Origin: Closterium sp. NIES-65
Taxonomy: Eukaryota; Streptophyta; Zygnematophyceae; Desmidiales; Closteriaceae
Length of the DNA stretch: 64,000 nt
Direction: 5' to 3'
Assembly (NCBI GenBank): GCA_948144175.1
Contig: CANXME010002459.1
Coordinates: forward strand, 157,333 to 221,332
In this document: positions 21,291 through 31,742 of the stretch, piece by piece
Numbering within the stretch: position 1 is the first letter of the stretch
Layout of the letters: the number at the start of each line of letters is the position of its first letter
Position numbers and translations under genes: made by a program
The notes under the pieces: generated by a model
The model's input: the letters and a program-made list of their open reading frames with translations, nothing else
The model's database searches: none
Told to the model about the DNA's origin: nothing

Positions 21291-21431
21291 TGTCAGTAGA
21301 TCTGCACTGTGGATGCCCGATTGATCCTAGAGAGGGTTACAGGCGCGTTCGTCTGGGGGGTTATGGGCGCATTGACCCGCTACTGAAACAAGCCCTTTTA
21401 TCCCAATGGTCTAGTGGTTGGGATTCTGACA
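21291..21431 (+). repeat. TRIM2 3' LTR (141 bp)
   Basis: Same limits as the 5' LTR. Here the A-box region reads TAGTGGTTGGG, closer to a normal tRNA D-arm than the 5' copy. Confidence 0.95.
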
Positions 21432-21436
21432 TATCA

Positions 21437-21895
21437 GGCTATATCGCACGGTGTACGTGTAGCCACCCTAGCATAAACCCACCTACCGCTCGATCTCAGC
21501 CGCTCATTGGCTTAAGTACCTCTTGGCTGGTGATTGTGTTGCGGGCCAACTCGTTTGAGATGCATTGGCCAATCACGGTTGCCAACGCATCAATCACTAC
21601 AAAGGGTACAACGGTTGTGAAACGCCAAGTGCGAAATTAGTAAAATCCCTGCAAAGTACAGTGTTGTCGCGAACGCACAGTGTTGCACATAGCAGCTAAA
21701 TCAAACTCAAACATACAACAATAGATTTCATCAAACACTTAGTTGCAAATGGTTTAGTATGGGGTTGGGGTAAGTTAATTGGTGATTCTCGCGTCACACA
21801 AATGTACGGCGCACTTTTAGGCTTTGCCACATCGGTTTATCGATAGCGGACGATATTCTAACACGATGATCAATAGTAAACGAGAATCAGTTGTA
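21437..21895. other. No gene seen
   Basis: Spacer between TRIM2 and the 180-bp tandem repeat. Nothing recognised. Confidence 0.4.
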
Positions 21896-22345
21896 GTATG
21901 GTGATGGATTATCATCTATTCTTGCATGGACATTCAACAAAGTGCTTAGAGGGAGTGGTATGAAGCACAGGCCCTACGCACAAGCGGTGATGCATTATCG
22001 ACAGCCATGTTTAGACTGTGCGACGATGCAGCGTTTAGGCCTGCTGGGGTTGCGCGACATGGTGAATCTGTTTGCGTATGGTGATGGATCGTCATCCATT
22101 CTCGCACGGACATTCAACAAGGTGCTTAGAGGGAGTGGTATGAAGCACAGGCCCTACGCACAAGCGGTGATGCGTTATCGACAGCCATGTTTAGACTGTG
22201 CGACGATGCAGCGTTCTAGCCTGCTGGGGTTGCGCGACATGGTGAATCCGTTTGCGTATGCTGATGGATCGTCATCCATTCTTGCACGGACATTCAAGAA
22301 GGTGCTTAGAGGGACTGGTATGAAGCACAGGCCCTACGCACGTAC
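21896..22345 (+). repeat. 180-bp tandem repeat, about 2.5 units
   Basis: Units start GTATGGTGATGGAT at 21896, 22076 and 22256 (GTATGCTGATGG in the third), exactly 180 bp apart. Similarity is high, with only scattered differences per unit. The period is a multiple of three and a plus-strand frame stays open through it (MKHRPYAQAVM, LRDMVNLFAYGDG). I cannot say whether this is coding or a coincidence of period. It lies about 375 bp upstream of the Plavaka gene and could be a subterminal repeat of that transposon. Confidence 0.85.
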
Positions 22346-22720
22346 TCCTCACCGTGCTTGTCACGCACGCTTGCGACCAAGCTAGCCGTACACCACTGCA
22401 TAAGGCCCTGCTCACGTCGTAATCACTCTAACAGGGGGCGACACGCCTTGTAGAGAAGGCCTATGCCGTGCTGTCGGCGGTCTGAATCTAGGCTTGTCAC
22501 GGCCGCGCTACGCGACCATTGTTAGCCAATCTCTCACTAATGTGCCACGATCAAGTGCCAGGCGTGCAGAGATCCAAGCCGCCGTGGACACTTCGCGCTG
22601 TGGCGATGACCGTGCTGGAGTCTGAGCCTTCATTGACCGTGAAGTAAAAGCGTTTAGAAGCTTCAAACTCGCTAGTCTCCTCACACTACATTCCACCACT
22701 CTTAGACGGATCTAGAATAC
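22346..22720. other. No gene seen; upstream of Plavaka gene
   Basis: Spacer with no clear feature. It may include 5' sequence of the Plavaka transposon. Confidence 0.35.
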
Positions 22721-25700
22721 ATGGGCTTTTTGCCACGCGTAGTATGCGAATTCTGCAATAGATGGTTCCCCAACGCCCAGGTTTATGGCGGCCATAAGTC
22801 ACGGCGGACCCCTTGTCAAGGGCTTTCCGCCGTGGCAAGGCCCTCCTCGTCTGCACCGTCTGCCGGTCTACACGCTCTGCTGTTCGTCCACGACATTCTG
22901 TCAGACGCTCCCGCTGCACCCGCTTCCGCTACCGCGTCTAACACGTCCAACACCGACGGTGTGAATGGTCCTCCTCGCGTGCCCAAAGCTGACAGAGACG
23001 CAACGCCCTTGGCTGTGAACGTGGGGGCTCCTGAAAGTGAGCATCAACCGCCTCCAGGAACACATGCCTCTGACACGAGTGAGCATCCGGAGAGCCGCCG
23101 TGAAGAGAGTCACGCCGCACCGCCGACATGCATCTCCCGGCAGAGCAATGCCACGCCCCTCAATCCGCTTGCGTTGAAGCTGTTGCATTTCGTGCGGCGC
23201 GTAAATGGCGGAATGGGAATGGCGGAGATCGACATCAATGGCCTGCTTCAGCTCGTGGTGGAGCCTGGCCTTGCGCCTCTTGTGATCATAGAGATCCAGA
23301 ACAGCAAGGATTTGGAGCGGTTCGAGATGGAGCACTTGGTCGGGCTCAATCGCGGATGGTCAATGGCGACCTTCGAGATTGACGCTCATCCGCCACAGTG
23401 CCTTCTCTTTCAGAACTCTGCGCAGGTAAGTTGAATCTAAATCCGTGGCTGTGAAATGCAGATTCCGCATCCATTTGGTGCTTGTTGAACGTTGCCTCTG
23501 TTCGGCTTGTGTGAGATCTGCCCCACCTTCAACGCCACTAACCAGGGTTTGGTTCTCTCCTGCTCTTGCCAGAGTACGCCAGGCGTTTGTCAAACTGTTT
23601 GGGCATACCAACAATACGCCCAACTTCAAGCTCAAGGCTGGTGTTGATGAGGACCCTGACACAGGCGAGCGTCGCTATACCACGCCAGAAACTGGAACGT
23701 GGTGGAACGACGCTCAGGTATGGAAACACCCCGTTGCCACCCAAAACCAGAAGAGTGCGCATGCCTCCGTTGATGCGCTGATGTGTAGGGAGCATCTTCT
23801 GTGTGTCATGTTTGTGGGGAGTTCTTTGAAGCATGCTTAGTCCGCCTGGTGACAAGTTGCCTTGTTGGTGTTTGACCGTGTGCCTTTTCCCTCTTTGTCA
23901 TGCTTTGCAGGAACACTTTGGATGGTCCGAAGTCGTGGGGGGTATCATCCTATACTCGGATATGACGCACATGAGCAACAATGGCCGGAAGAAGGCGTGG
24001 CCGCTAATGATGATGCTTGCAAACATCTCCCAGGCCAAGCGATGGGGGAAAGCCGGGCACACGCTACTTGCTCTCCTTCCTATCCCCCCTTCTGTAATGT
24101 CTGCCGTGGAGAAGGTGATGCTCTTCCAGCGATGCGTCATCACCGTGCTGCAGCCGCTTCTCAATGGCATGGAAAGGTCCGTTCTCAATTTCTGTCTTGC
24201 TATGTCGTCACCCAATCAACGTCATAGTATGCGCAGCGTTTCGGTATGTAACAGTCCCCCTTGTCCCTCTTCGCCAATGCACAAAGCCGAAATCCTTGTT
24301 CCTGTTGCCACAATACCTGTTCCTTGCAGCAGGTTCCGTCTCAGGGACCCTTTTGGTGATTGGCAAACCGTGCGGCCCCTGCTGTACGCCTGGGTGTGCG
24401 ACTACCCTGAGAGCGGCAAGATCAGTTGCACACTCTTGCATGGATCGCGGATGTTGTGCAGCATCTGCTATGCTGCAAAGGTGAGAAAATATGCGATCGG
24501 CGTGCCTTCAGAACCATCGCCATCCGAATGTCACATGACGGACCTCATAATCTCACCTCCCTTACTTGTTCATCCCATCCCACTCTTTGTGCTACACCAG
24601 GAGCATCTGGTTGCTGTAAAGGCATGGAACACGCCGCGCACGCCTGAACAGCAGCAATGGATCATGAATAAGGCGGCAGGGTTGACATCAAGCCAGGACG
24701 ACCAATGCAAGACCTACTCGACCTACCCGGTTGAGGTGAGCGACCTGTTCCCCGGGCGACTGTGTAGTCTACGCACTCCGTGTTGCTCAAACCTTGGGGA
24801 GATGTGCTATACCCCATTGCACTGTCCCACATGTTGTGTGTCGAGTCTCTCAAATACCTTTCTCTACCATTCCCCACCACATCCCCTTTTCCAGTGTGTG
24901 CTCTGGAAGCGGGATGTCCCAGGGACTGTGTGGGGCAATCCCTACCTCGTTATCATGCCTGACATCATGCACCAGACGGACCTGGGCATGATGAGCCACA
25001 TTGTGGCTGTCGTGCGCAAGATGAAGAAGCAGCGCGTGAAGCAGATGGACAGGTCAGTGCCTTGGGGGATTAGATTTGTTGCTCGTTGTCAACAACACTC
25101 CAATCCGCACTCTCCTCCTCCTACTTACATGTTTCTATATTTGTGCCTGCCCTTGAACTGTTGTGTATGCGCAGGCGCCTGTCGCTCATTCGCGACCGCA
25201 CGCGCTTGAACCACCTGCGCCTGCCAGAGAGCGCCTACTTCGAGACTGGAGCATGTGTCGCGGCCTATGAGCACAGGGCCGTCATGCAGGTGTGCAAGCC
25301 ATGGTGCATGTGATCATCTTGTGCGATAGCATGCACCATGCAGAAGTGGCATGCCGATTCCAGACTACAACACACCCCTTGCTGCATCTCAGTACCCTCT
25401 CTCCTGCTTTAATTAATTCCGCCTCGAACACTTTTTGCTCATCTTCTTACACATGTCCCAACTACTCATGCCCCCCTGCTGTGATAAGCCCTGAAATTTG
25501 CAGGTCATGGTGTTTGTCTTTGCTGGCCTGCTTTGCCAGCCCTAGATGGATGCTGTTCGTGCCTATCTTGGCTGGTACCTCTTGTGTTGCCAGCCAACAG
25601 GGCACACCGAGCGGTCCTTGCGGGATCTCAAGAAGAAGACCTCCCGGTACTATTAACATGCATGTACAACCCTGGGCATTGCATGAATGCCTAGCCACGG

Positions 25701-25980
25701 CACCTAAGCTGTTGTAGTAACCTATCTTCACAGGATGTTGCTGATAAACCATGATAGTATATCAAATAAAGTAGGCTGCGGTATGTTGTAGTAGACTCTG
25801 ATGTCCTTGTGAAAGCATGTTCGATAAAGCATATGCTGTCAACTCCCACTCCCATCAGGCTGGTTGAGCAGTTGCAGGCTGCTTTTCCAAAGCAGCCATC
25901 CTCCTGGTGCCTTGTGAAAACCCATCTCATGTCGCACTACATTGACTCCATTCGCCGGGTGGGTCATCTCACGGAATTCA

Positions 25981-27073
25981 TGTTGGTGTAAGGGCCTAAT
26001 AAACTCAAGCTATTAAGACTTTATCACACTTAAAACCTCTCCTCGGGGTCACCTCCAAGGGTCCTTGGGTGCCTGGTACAAGACCAGCCCCTATCCTTGG
26101 GTCCGAGTTTGTAGAGAGAGGGATCAAGAGGGACTTAGTCAAAACAGCAAGAGTACCTTGAACGTTGCGCAGCGTATCGTGCAGACCGTCGATCGGATTA
26201 AGCTGAGAATTTCCTATATCGAAGCTCACTCTAAGAGCTTTAAAATAAGCCAAGTTGCCTCGCGAAAAGTTCTGCCATTACGAAGTTATGGCTCGGACAG
26301 CGTTAGTCTAGCGTTGGAGTGCTAGCGTACTAGCGTTGACTCGGGTAGCATTCCGCCGTCGCACCGCGTAGAAAAGAAATTCCAGCAAGGAAGGAATTCG
26401 CTTGAATCAATTTCACTATATTCAGGTACAAACAGAGAAGGAATAAATAGTTCTAGCTAGCAAGGACCTTGGGAATCAACCTGGGAACAACCAGGGATGA
26501 TCCCAAATAATTCCAAGCAACAGAACCAACCTGGCTGGACAAAATAGCAGGTGATAGGTTGGTGAACAACCTCTGGTTCTGTTTTTCCAACCTGGGAAAA
26601 CAACAACCAGGTTCAGGTCCTAAAAACAGAACCTGTTTTGTCTTTGCCCAACCAGCCAAATGCTGGTTCCGCTGGTTTCCCCTGGCCCTGTAGCATGCAG
26701 ATACAGACAAACAACATCCAACCTTTACCTAAATTGTACCCCTATAGTGCCTGCCCTGCTACACTATAGTCAACCAAACAAAACAGTACAATTTCGAGTT
26801 GGATAGAACTGAATCTGCGCAATCAAGTAAGTTGAACCGCAAACCTTCCATCTTGGGTTCCTTTGCGAGCTCGTCCTTTCTGCTTGTACTGTTCATAGCG
26901 CGTACAATGTTATGCCGAAGCGCACATTTTGCGAGTACCTGCAAATGCTTCAAGCGAAAATTGCGAAAGCAAACAAACACATAAGCATACCATTCACACG
27001 CAAATGCATTCGCACACGCATACTCGTACAAACAGACGGCAGGATGTCGTGCAATGTGAATTTGCACCCAACA
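25981..27073 (-). repeat. 3' LTR of Copia element 2
   Basis: 1093 bp. It carries the same base as the 3' LTR of element 1 at the GAAGC/GAAGG position, plus one private change (ACATAAGC for ACACAAGC near 26980). Confidence 0.96.
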
Positions 27074-27084
27074 CACTCCCCCTC
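27074..27084 (-). promoter_or_regulatory. Polypurine tract of element 2
   Basis: On the minus strand GAGGGGGAGTG directly precedes the 3' LTR, identical to element 1. Confidence 0.85.
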
Positions 27085-27115
27085 AGCCTGCCGGCTGCAT
27101 CCCCATCATTCCATA

Positions 27116-30100
27116 CTAGTTCATGCTCATTCCACTCATGCGCACACAACGCCAATGAGACTCATCCGCAAGCCTCTTGGTGAGGAAGTCTGCTGGCTGC
27201 TGGTGAGTCTTGATGTAGATCGGATTCACCGTCCCCCTCTTCACCTCCTTACGCAGCCAGTGCCACTTGATACGCATGTGCTTATTCAGCCCATGAAGCA
27301 CAGCGTTCCTGGCCATCCCAAGAGCTCCCTTGCTATCACAAAACAGCGGCGTAGCAACCTTTTGCTCCTGGCCAATCTCCTCCAACAGCCTCCTCAGCCA
27401 AATCACCTCCTTCACCCCATGGAACATCGCCATGTACTCTGATTCCACGGAAGAGAGTGCTGTCTCCGTCTGCTTCTTTGACCTCCAACTAACCGGTCCT
27501 CCCCCAACTACGCAGATGTATCCTCCCACAGATGAGGAATCCTCCTTCTCAGAGGCCCACGTAGCATCAGTAAAGCAAGTGAGAAAAAGCTTGCCTTCTC
27601 CAAGCCTCTCCCCCTTCTCTTTCAGCACCTCAACCCCTTTCTGCTTCACCTGTGCAGATGCGGAGTATTGAACTCCAATGCTTGGGTGAGAGTTCAGATA
27701 CTTCACCACACGCTCAGCTGCATCCACCTGCTCCTCTGATGGATTCTGCACTACCCTAGCCAGCTGCCCAACCGAGAAAGAGATGTCGGGTCTCGTGTGA
27801 ACTGCTGCATACAAGAGGCTGCCCACCAAGGACTGAAATTGCTGCTGCTCCTCGGCTTCAACCCCTTCATCCTCTGCAGCTTTCACAAGCTTGAATTCTG
27901 CTGGCAGGGGAGTTGCAACCTTGCGCTCATTCTCAATTCCGTACTTCTCCCCAAGCTCCTTGATGAACTTCTCCTGGTGCAGCTTCAACCACCTGTGATC
28001 CAGATCCCTCTCCACGTGCATCCCGAGGTAGTACTTTACCTCCCCAAGGTTCTTGCACTTGAAGTTCTCCATCAGCTGCTGCTGCACCTTCTGGATCTCC
28101 TTCATGCTGCTGCTAAAGAGAAGAATGTCGTCCACATAGACCAGAAACAGCACCAGCTTCTCCCCCTCCCCCTTGAGAAAGAGGCTCTCATCACAGCTGC
28201 TGGTCCTGAATCCCATCTCCTCTAAAACAGCTGCCAACTTCTGGTACCAGCAGCGTGGCGCCTGCTTCAAGCCGTAGATGGACTTTTTCAGCTTGCACAC
28301 CCTGCCCGTACCATCCTCATACCCAGGTGGCTGCGTCATGAACACCTCCTCCTCTAAAATCCCGTTGAGAAATGCCGTTGATATGTCCATCTGGATAATG
28401 AACTTCCCACTAACGGCTGCATCTGCCAACAAGACACGAAGGGTAGGGGGTTTGGCAGTGGGAGCAAAGATCTCATTGAAGTCCCGCTTCTCCTTCTGCA
28501 TAAACCCCTTAGCCACCAACCTACTCTTGTAGATGGTGACCTGCCCCTTGTCGTCAGTCTTGATCCTTAGCACCCACTTGCATTGTACCGCTTTCTTTCC
28601 CTCAGGCAGCACCACTAGTTCCCAAGTCCCATTCTCCAGCAGGCTCTGGTACTCAGCATCCCTGGAAGCTAGCCATTTGTCCCTATCTGGTCCAGCTAAT
28701 GCCTCCTCCATGCTAGCTGGTTCCTCTGGTGCAGGGGCAAGAAAACAGTACGCAGGTTGATCCTCCTCATCCGGGTCATAGCCATGCGGTAGAATCAGCA
28801 ATGCCTCCTCGGTCCCAAGCTGCTGCTCCGCTACATCAGCTCCTGCAGTCAGCTTCTTAGTAGCCATACGGGTACGTCCTGGCCTGGAGACGGGTGTCTC
28901 CCATCCCTTCATAATAACACCCTTCGGCTTCTTAGTTTTCCCCTGCTGCTGCTCTCCTCCCTCGGATCCAGCAGCTCCACTAGTGCTACCGCTAATCTCC
29001 ACACCATCACCTCCACCAGCAGGTGCCTCCTGCACCTTCTCTTTATCACCACCCTCTGCAGCTGCCTCCTCTCCCTCCTCCCACACACTAGGAGTCAGGT
29101 CCAGCTGCATGGTAATCTGCTCCATCTGCTGGGACACCCTGGCCTCCGGCTGTTTCTCCCAGCTCCCATACATCATGCCCTCAACAAACTTCACATCCCT
29201 GCTGTCAAACAACACACCCTTGGAAGGCTCCCACAGCAGCCATCCCTTGCTCTCAGCAGCCAGCCCCAAATGCACACACCAGATTGCACTCGCCCCCAAC
29301 TTACTGCGATAGGTCTTGGGAACGTGGGCGACTGCCATGCAACCGAACACCCTCAGCATGTCCACCGGCGGCTTCCTCCCAAGCCACCTCTCCAACGGCA
29401 CCCACGAGTCATCCCCAACCTTTGTGAGTACCCTGTTCCTAGCGACAGTAGCGTGCCGAACAGCATGGGGCCACATCAAGTTGCCCAGCCCAGATTCTAT
29501 GAGCAGCGCCCTAGCTGTCTCCAGAATTGTCCGGTTCGCCCGTTCTGCTACACCGTTGGACTGTGGGGTGTAAGCCGTGGTCAGCTCCCTCTGGATGCCC
29601 TGCTTCTTGAGCCAGGCCGTCATCTCAGCTCCAAGGAACTCACCACCCCGATCTGTCCTAATCCGCTTCACCACACACTCCGCTTGCTTCTCCACGAACG
29701 GCAGCCAATCGTCCCGAATCGTGGAGGCGGCGTGATCTTTCTGCTTCAGCGGATACGCCCACATTAGCCTGCTCCAGTCATCCACTATGGTTAGGAAGTA
29801 CCGCTCCCCCTTGTGCCCTTGCACCGGCAGCGGCCCCACCAAGTCCATGTGGACCAGCTCCAACGGCTTTTTGCTCCTGCCAGCCACACTATGGAAGGGG
29901 AAACGGGTGAACTTTGAAAGGAGGCAAATTTCACAGTTATCATCGGGTGGTTGTCCGTTCAGCTTTAAGCCCTTAACGGCTCCATCCTTCTCCAGCTGCT
30001 TCAGCAAAGGCATTGCCACATGCCCCAAACGTCGGTGTGCAGTTGCCCAATCTGTCTCCCCAGATCTGGCCGACACTTTCACACCAACCCCTCCAACGGC

Positions 30101-31696
30101 GTTGCACTCCCCCTGGGATGCAGACCCCTCTCCAGCCTGCCCCCCACCGTGCCACGCCAGCGCCGGCAGCTGCCACATAGATCTGTACACGTCCTTGCTC
30201 TCGTGCAGATCCCAAAGCACCCGATTGCCCAGCTTCCCCTTATAAGTGCGAGCCCCATCCGTGTTGGTGTTCACCCCAGCCTTGCCAAGCTTACGGAGGG
30301 AGATGAGGTTGGCCTTCAGGTCGGGGACGAGGAGAACGTCGTGCAGCACCACCGGCTTGCCATCCGCTCCCTTAAATGCAGCTCGTCCCGCACCAGCCAC
30401 CTTCAACATGTGTCCAGAGGCAGAGCACACCTCATTAATCGGTGCAGCGCGTACGTCGTCCAGCAGGTCCTTGCGCGGCGTCATTGTCCAAGCAGCGCCT
30501 GTGTCCAACACCCAATAGTCCAGGGGGTGCAGCTCTGCTCTAGCCTTAGCAGATGCGTCTCCTTGCTCCCCCTTGTCTCCCATATGGAAGAATTGGCCCG
30601 CGGTGCGCTCCTTCTTCTTCTCCGCACCGCCGTTGCCCTTCGGGTTGTTGTCGGACGAATCAGCGACCATGTTGGCGCCGTTTTTCTGGTTCCTCCGCGC
30701 GCCGCCATCCTGGTGACGATTCTGGGGGGTCCATCCATCGGGTTTCTTATAGCACAAAAACCAGGGGTGCCCTTCCTTCTCACAATACCAGCAACTCCCT
30801 TTCATTTTGCCACCAGCACCCGACTTGCCCCCACGTCCAGATTTCGCACCGCGACCCCAACCGGTACCTCCTTGTTGGTCGTTGGAGTCGTCGTCCTTCT
30901 TTGCACCGCGTCCAGCACCACCGAAGCCACGTCCTTTGCCACGTCGGCTCCCTTGCATCCCGTAGCCGCTGCTGCCGTCGTCTCCACCCCTCAGTTGACG
31001 GCGACGGAAGTCCTCCTCTAGAATCTTTGTCCGCACCCACTCGAGTGTCCACGAGCTCTGGTTCTGCGGCAGGCTCAATCCGCTCGTGAATTGAAGCCAC
31101 GATTCCGGCAGCAGCGAGAGCATCTTCAAGCACTTTGTTTGCTCCGGGTAGGTGATTCCCGCGATCGCCAACTTCGCGTAGAGGTCGCGCAATTTGTCCA
31201 GGACAGGTTGTACCGGCTCTCCCTCGCTCAGGCGCAACGCGGACAGCTCCCTCTCCAGCATCAATGTTGCAACAACGGAGGTCGGGGCGTGCAGCTCCTT
31301 CAACACCGTCCACGCCTTCGGACCGCACTCAACCTCCGGCAGCAGGTGCATGACGTGGTGACGCTGGTTCAGCTCCAAACTCTGCGACATCAAGTAGTAG
31401 CCAGCCGAGGCGCGCTCGTCCCAATCTTCCTGAAGGGCGGGGTCACTCGGTCTAGGCTCCTCCCCAATCATTAGTTTCAGCAATCCGATTTGACGGAAAT
31501 AAAGTTGCATTTTCCAGGCCCAATCATCATAGCCCTCACCATTGAATTTCTCGACGGTGAAGTTTTTCAGCACCTCCTTGATCAGCGAGCCCTGGCTTGT
31601 TCGCGCTCCCCTTGGCGCAGAAACACCAGAATCATGGCTGCCGCTACGATCTTGGGCTGAAGATTCACCAGCTACCGCCGAGGTGTTGCCCGCCAT
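27116..31696 (-). CDS. Complete Ty1/copia gag-pol polyprotein (1526 aa)
   Basis: One uninterrupted frame starting MAGNTSAVAG. The order is: copia-type Gag (about residues 45-230), a Gly/Lys/Arg-rich stretch, CCHC knuckle (C302, C305, H310, C315), aspartic protease with D398 in LDTGA, integrase zinc-binding H554/H559/C588/C591, integrase core D618, D682, E718 (D-35-E spacing), reverse transcriptase with D1104 and YVDD at 1187-1190, and RNase H with D1377, a Glu near 1418 and D1454. The integrase-before-reverse-transcriptase order defines Ty1/copia. Gag and Pol are fused without a frameshift signal, usual for plant copia elements. All catalytic residues are present, so it is potentially autonomous. 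It would act in virus-like particles, copying element RNA to DNA and integrating it. Confidence 0.97.
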   Translation of the reverse strand: MAGNTSAVAGESSAQDRSGSHDSGVSAPRGARTSQGSLIKEVLKNFTVEKFNGEGYDDWAWKMQLYFRQIGLLKLMIGEEPRPSDPALQEDWDERASAGYYLMSQSLELNQRHHVMHLLPEVECGPKAWTVLKELHAPTSVVATLMLERELSALRLSEGEPVQPVLDKLRDLYAKLAIAGITYPEQTKCLKMLSLLPESWLQFTSGLSLPQNQSSWTLEWVRTKILEEDFRRRQLRGGDDGSSGYGMQGSRRGKGRGFGGAGRGAKKDDDSNDQQGGTGWGRGAKSGRGGKSGAGGKMKGSCWYCEKEGHPWFLCYKKPDGWTPQNRHQDGGARRNQKNGANMVADSSDNNPKGNGGAEKKKERTAGQFFHMGDKGEQGDASAKARAELHPLDYWVLDTGAAWTMTPRKDLLDDVRAAPINEVCSASGHMLKVAGAGRAAFKGADGKPVVLHDVLLVPDLKANLISLRKLGKAGVNTNTDGARTYKGKLGNRVLWDLHESKDVYRSMWQLPALAWHGGGQAGEGSASQGECNAVGGVGVKVSARSGETDWATAHRRLGHVAMPLLKQLEKDGAVKGLKLNGQPPDDNCEICLLSKFTRFPFHSVAGRSKKPLELVHMDLVGPLPVQGHKGERYFLTIVDDWSRLMWAYPLKQKDHAASTIRDDWLPFVEKQAECVVKRIRTDRGGEFLGAEMTAWLKKQGIQRELTTAYTPQSNGVAERANRTILETARALLIESGLGNLMWPHAVRHATVARNRVLTKVGDDSWVPLERWLGRKPPVDMLRVFGCMAVAHVPKTYRSKLGASAIWCVHLGLAAESKGWLLWEPSKGVLFDSRDVKFVEGMMYGSWEKQPEARVSQQMEQITMQLDLTPSVWEEGEEAAAEGGDKEKVQEAPAGGGDGVEISGSTSGAAGSEGGEQQQGKTKKPKGVIMKGWETPVSRPGRTRMATKKLTAGADVAEQQLGTEEALLILPHGYDPDEEDQPAYCFLAPAPEEPASMEEALAGPDRDKWLASRDAEYQSLLENGTWELVVLPEGKKAVQCKWVLRIKTDDKGQVTIYKSRLVAKGFMQKEKRDFNEIFAPTAKPPTLRVLLADAAVSGKFIIQMDISTAFLNGILEEEVFMTQPPGYEDGTGRVCKLKKSIYGLKQAPRCWYQKLAAVLEEMGFRTSSCDESLFLKGEGEKLVLFLVYVDDILLFSSSMKEIQKVQQQLMENFKCKNLGEVKYYLGMHVERDLDHRWLKLHQEKFIKELGEKYGIENERKVATPLPAEFKLVKAAEDEGVEAEEQQQFQSLVGSLLYAAVHTRPDISFSVGQLARVVQNPSEEQVDAAERVVKYLNSHPSIGVQYSASAQVKQKGVEVLKEKGERLGEGKLFLTCFTDATWASEKEDSSSVGGYICVVGGGPVSWRSKKQTETALSSVESEYMAMFHGVKEVIWLRRLLEEIGQEQKVATPLFCDSKGALGMARNAVLHGLNKHMRIKWHWLRKEVKRGTVNPIYIKTHQQPADFLTKRLADESHWRCVRMSGMSMN

Positions 31697-31727
31697 AGCT
31701 ACCTATATCGAGGATCACTATAACGCA

Positions 31728-31739
31728 GCTCTGATACCA
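31728..31739 (-). promoter_or_regulatory. Primer-binding site of element 2
   Basis: TGGTATCAGAGC on the minus strand, three bases inside the 5' LTR; matches initiator tRNA-Met. Confidence 0.9.
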
Positions 31740-31742
31740 GCT

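Larger units (their letters stand above)
21057..21431 (+). mobile_element. TRIM2: 375-bp LTR element with tRNA-like junction
   Basis: Two 141-bp LTRs (TGTCAGTAG...TTCTGACA) with five visible differences flank only 93 bp of internal DNA. That internal DNA begins with a perfect primer-binding site TGGTATCAGAGC (21198-21209) and ends with a purine-rich tract GTGTGGAGGGG. A perfect target duplication TATCA flanks the element (21052-21056, 21432-21436). It has no coding capacity, so it needs the machinery of another retroelement. The 5' LTR end plus the internal start forms a tRNA-like sequence with both pol III boxes (see 21166-21237). Confidence 0.95.

Noticed and set aside
16445..25980. Inversion by crossover between elements 1 and 2 as the origin of the present order
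   Set aside because: Each element still has its own matching target duplication at both ends, which a simple crossover would have exchanged.
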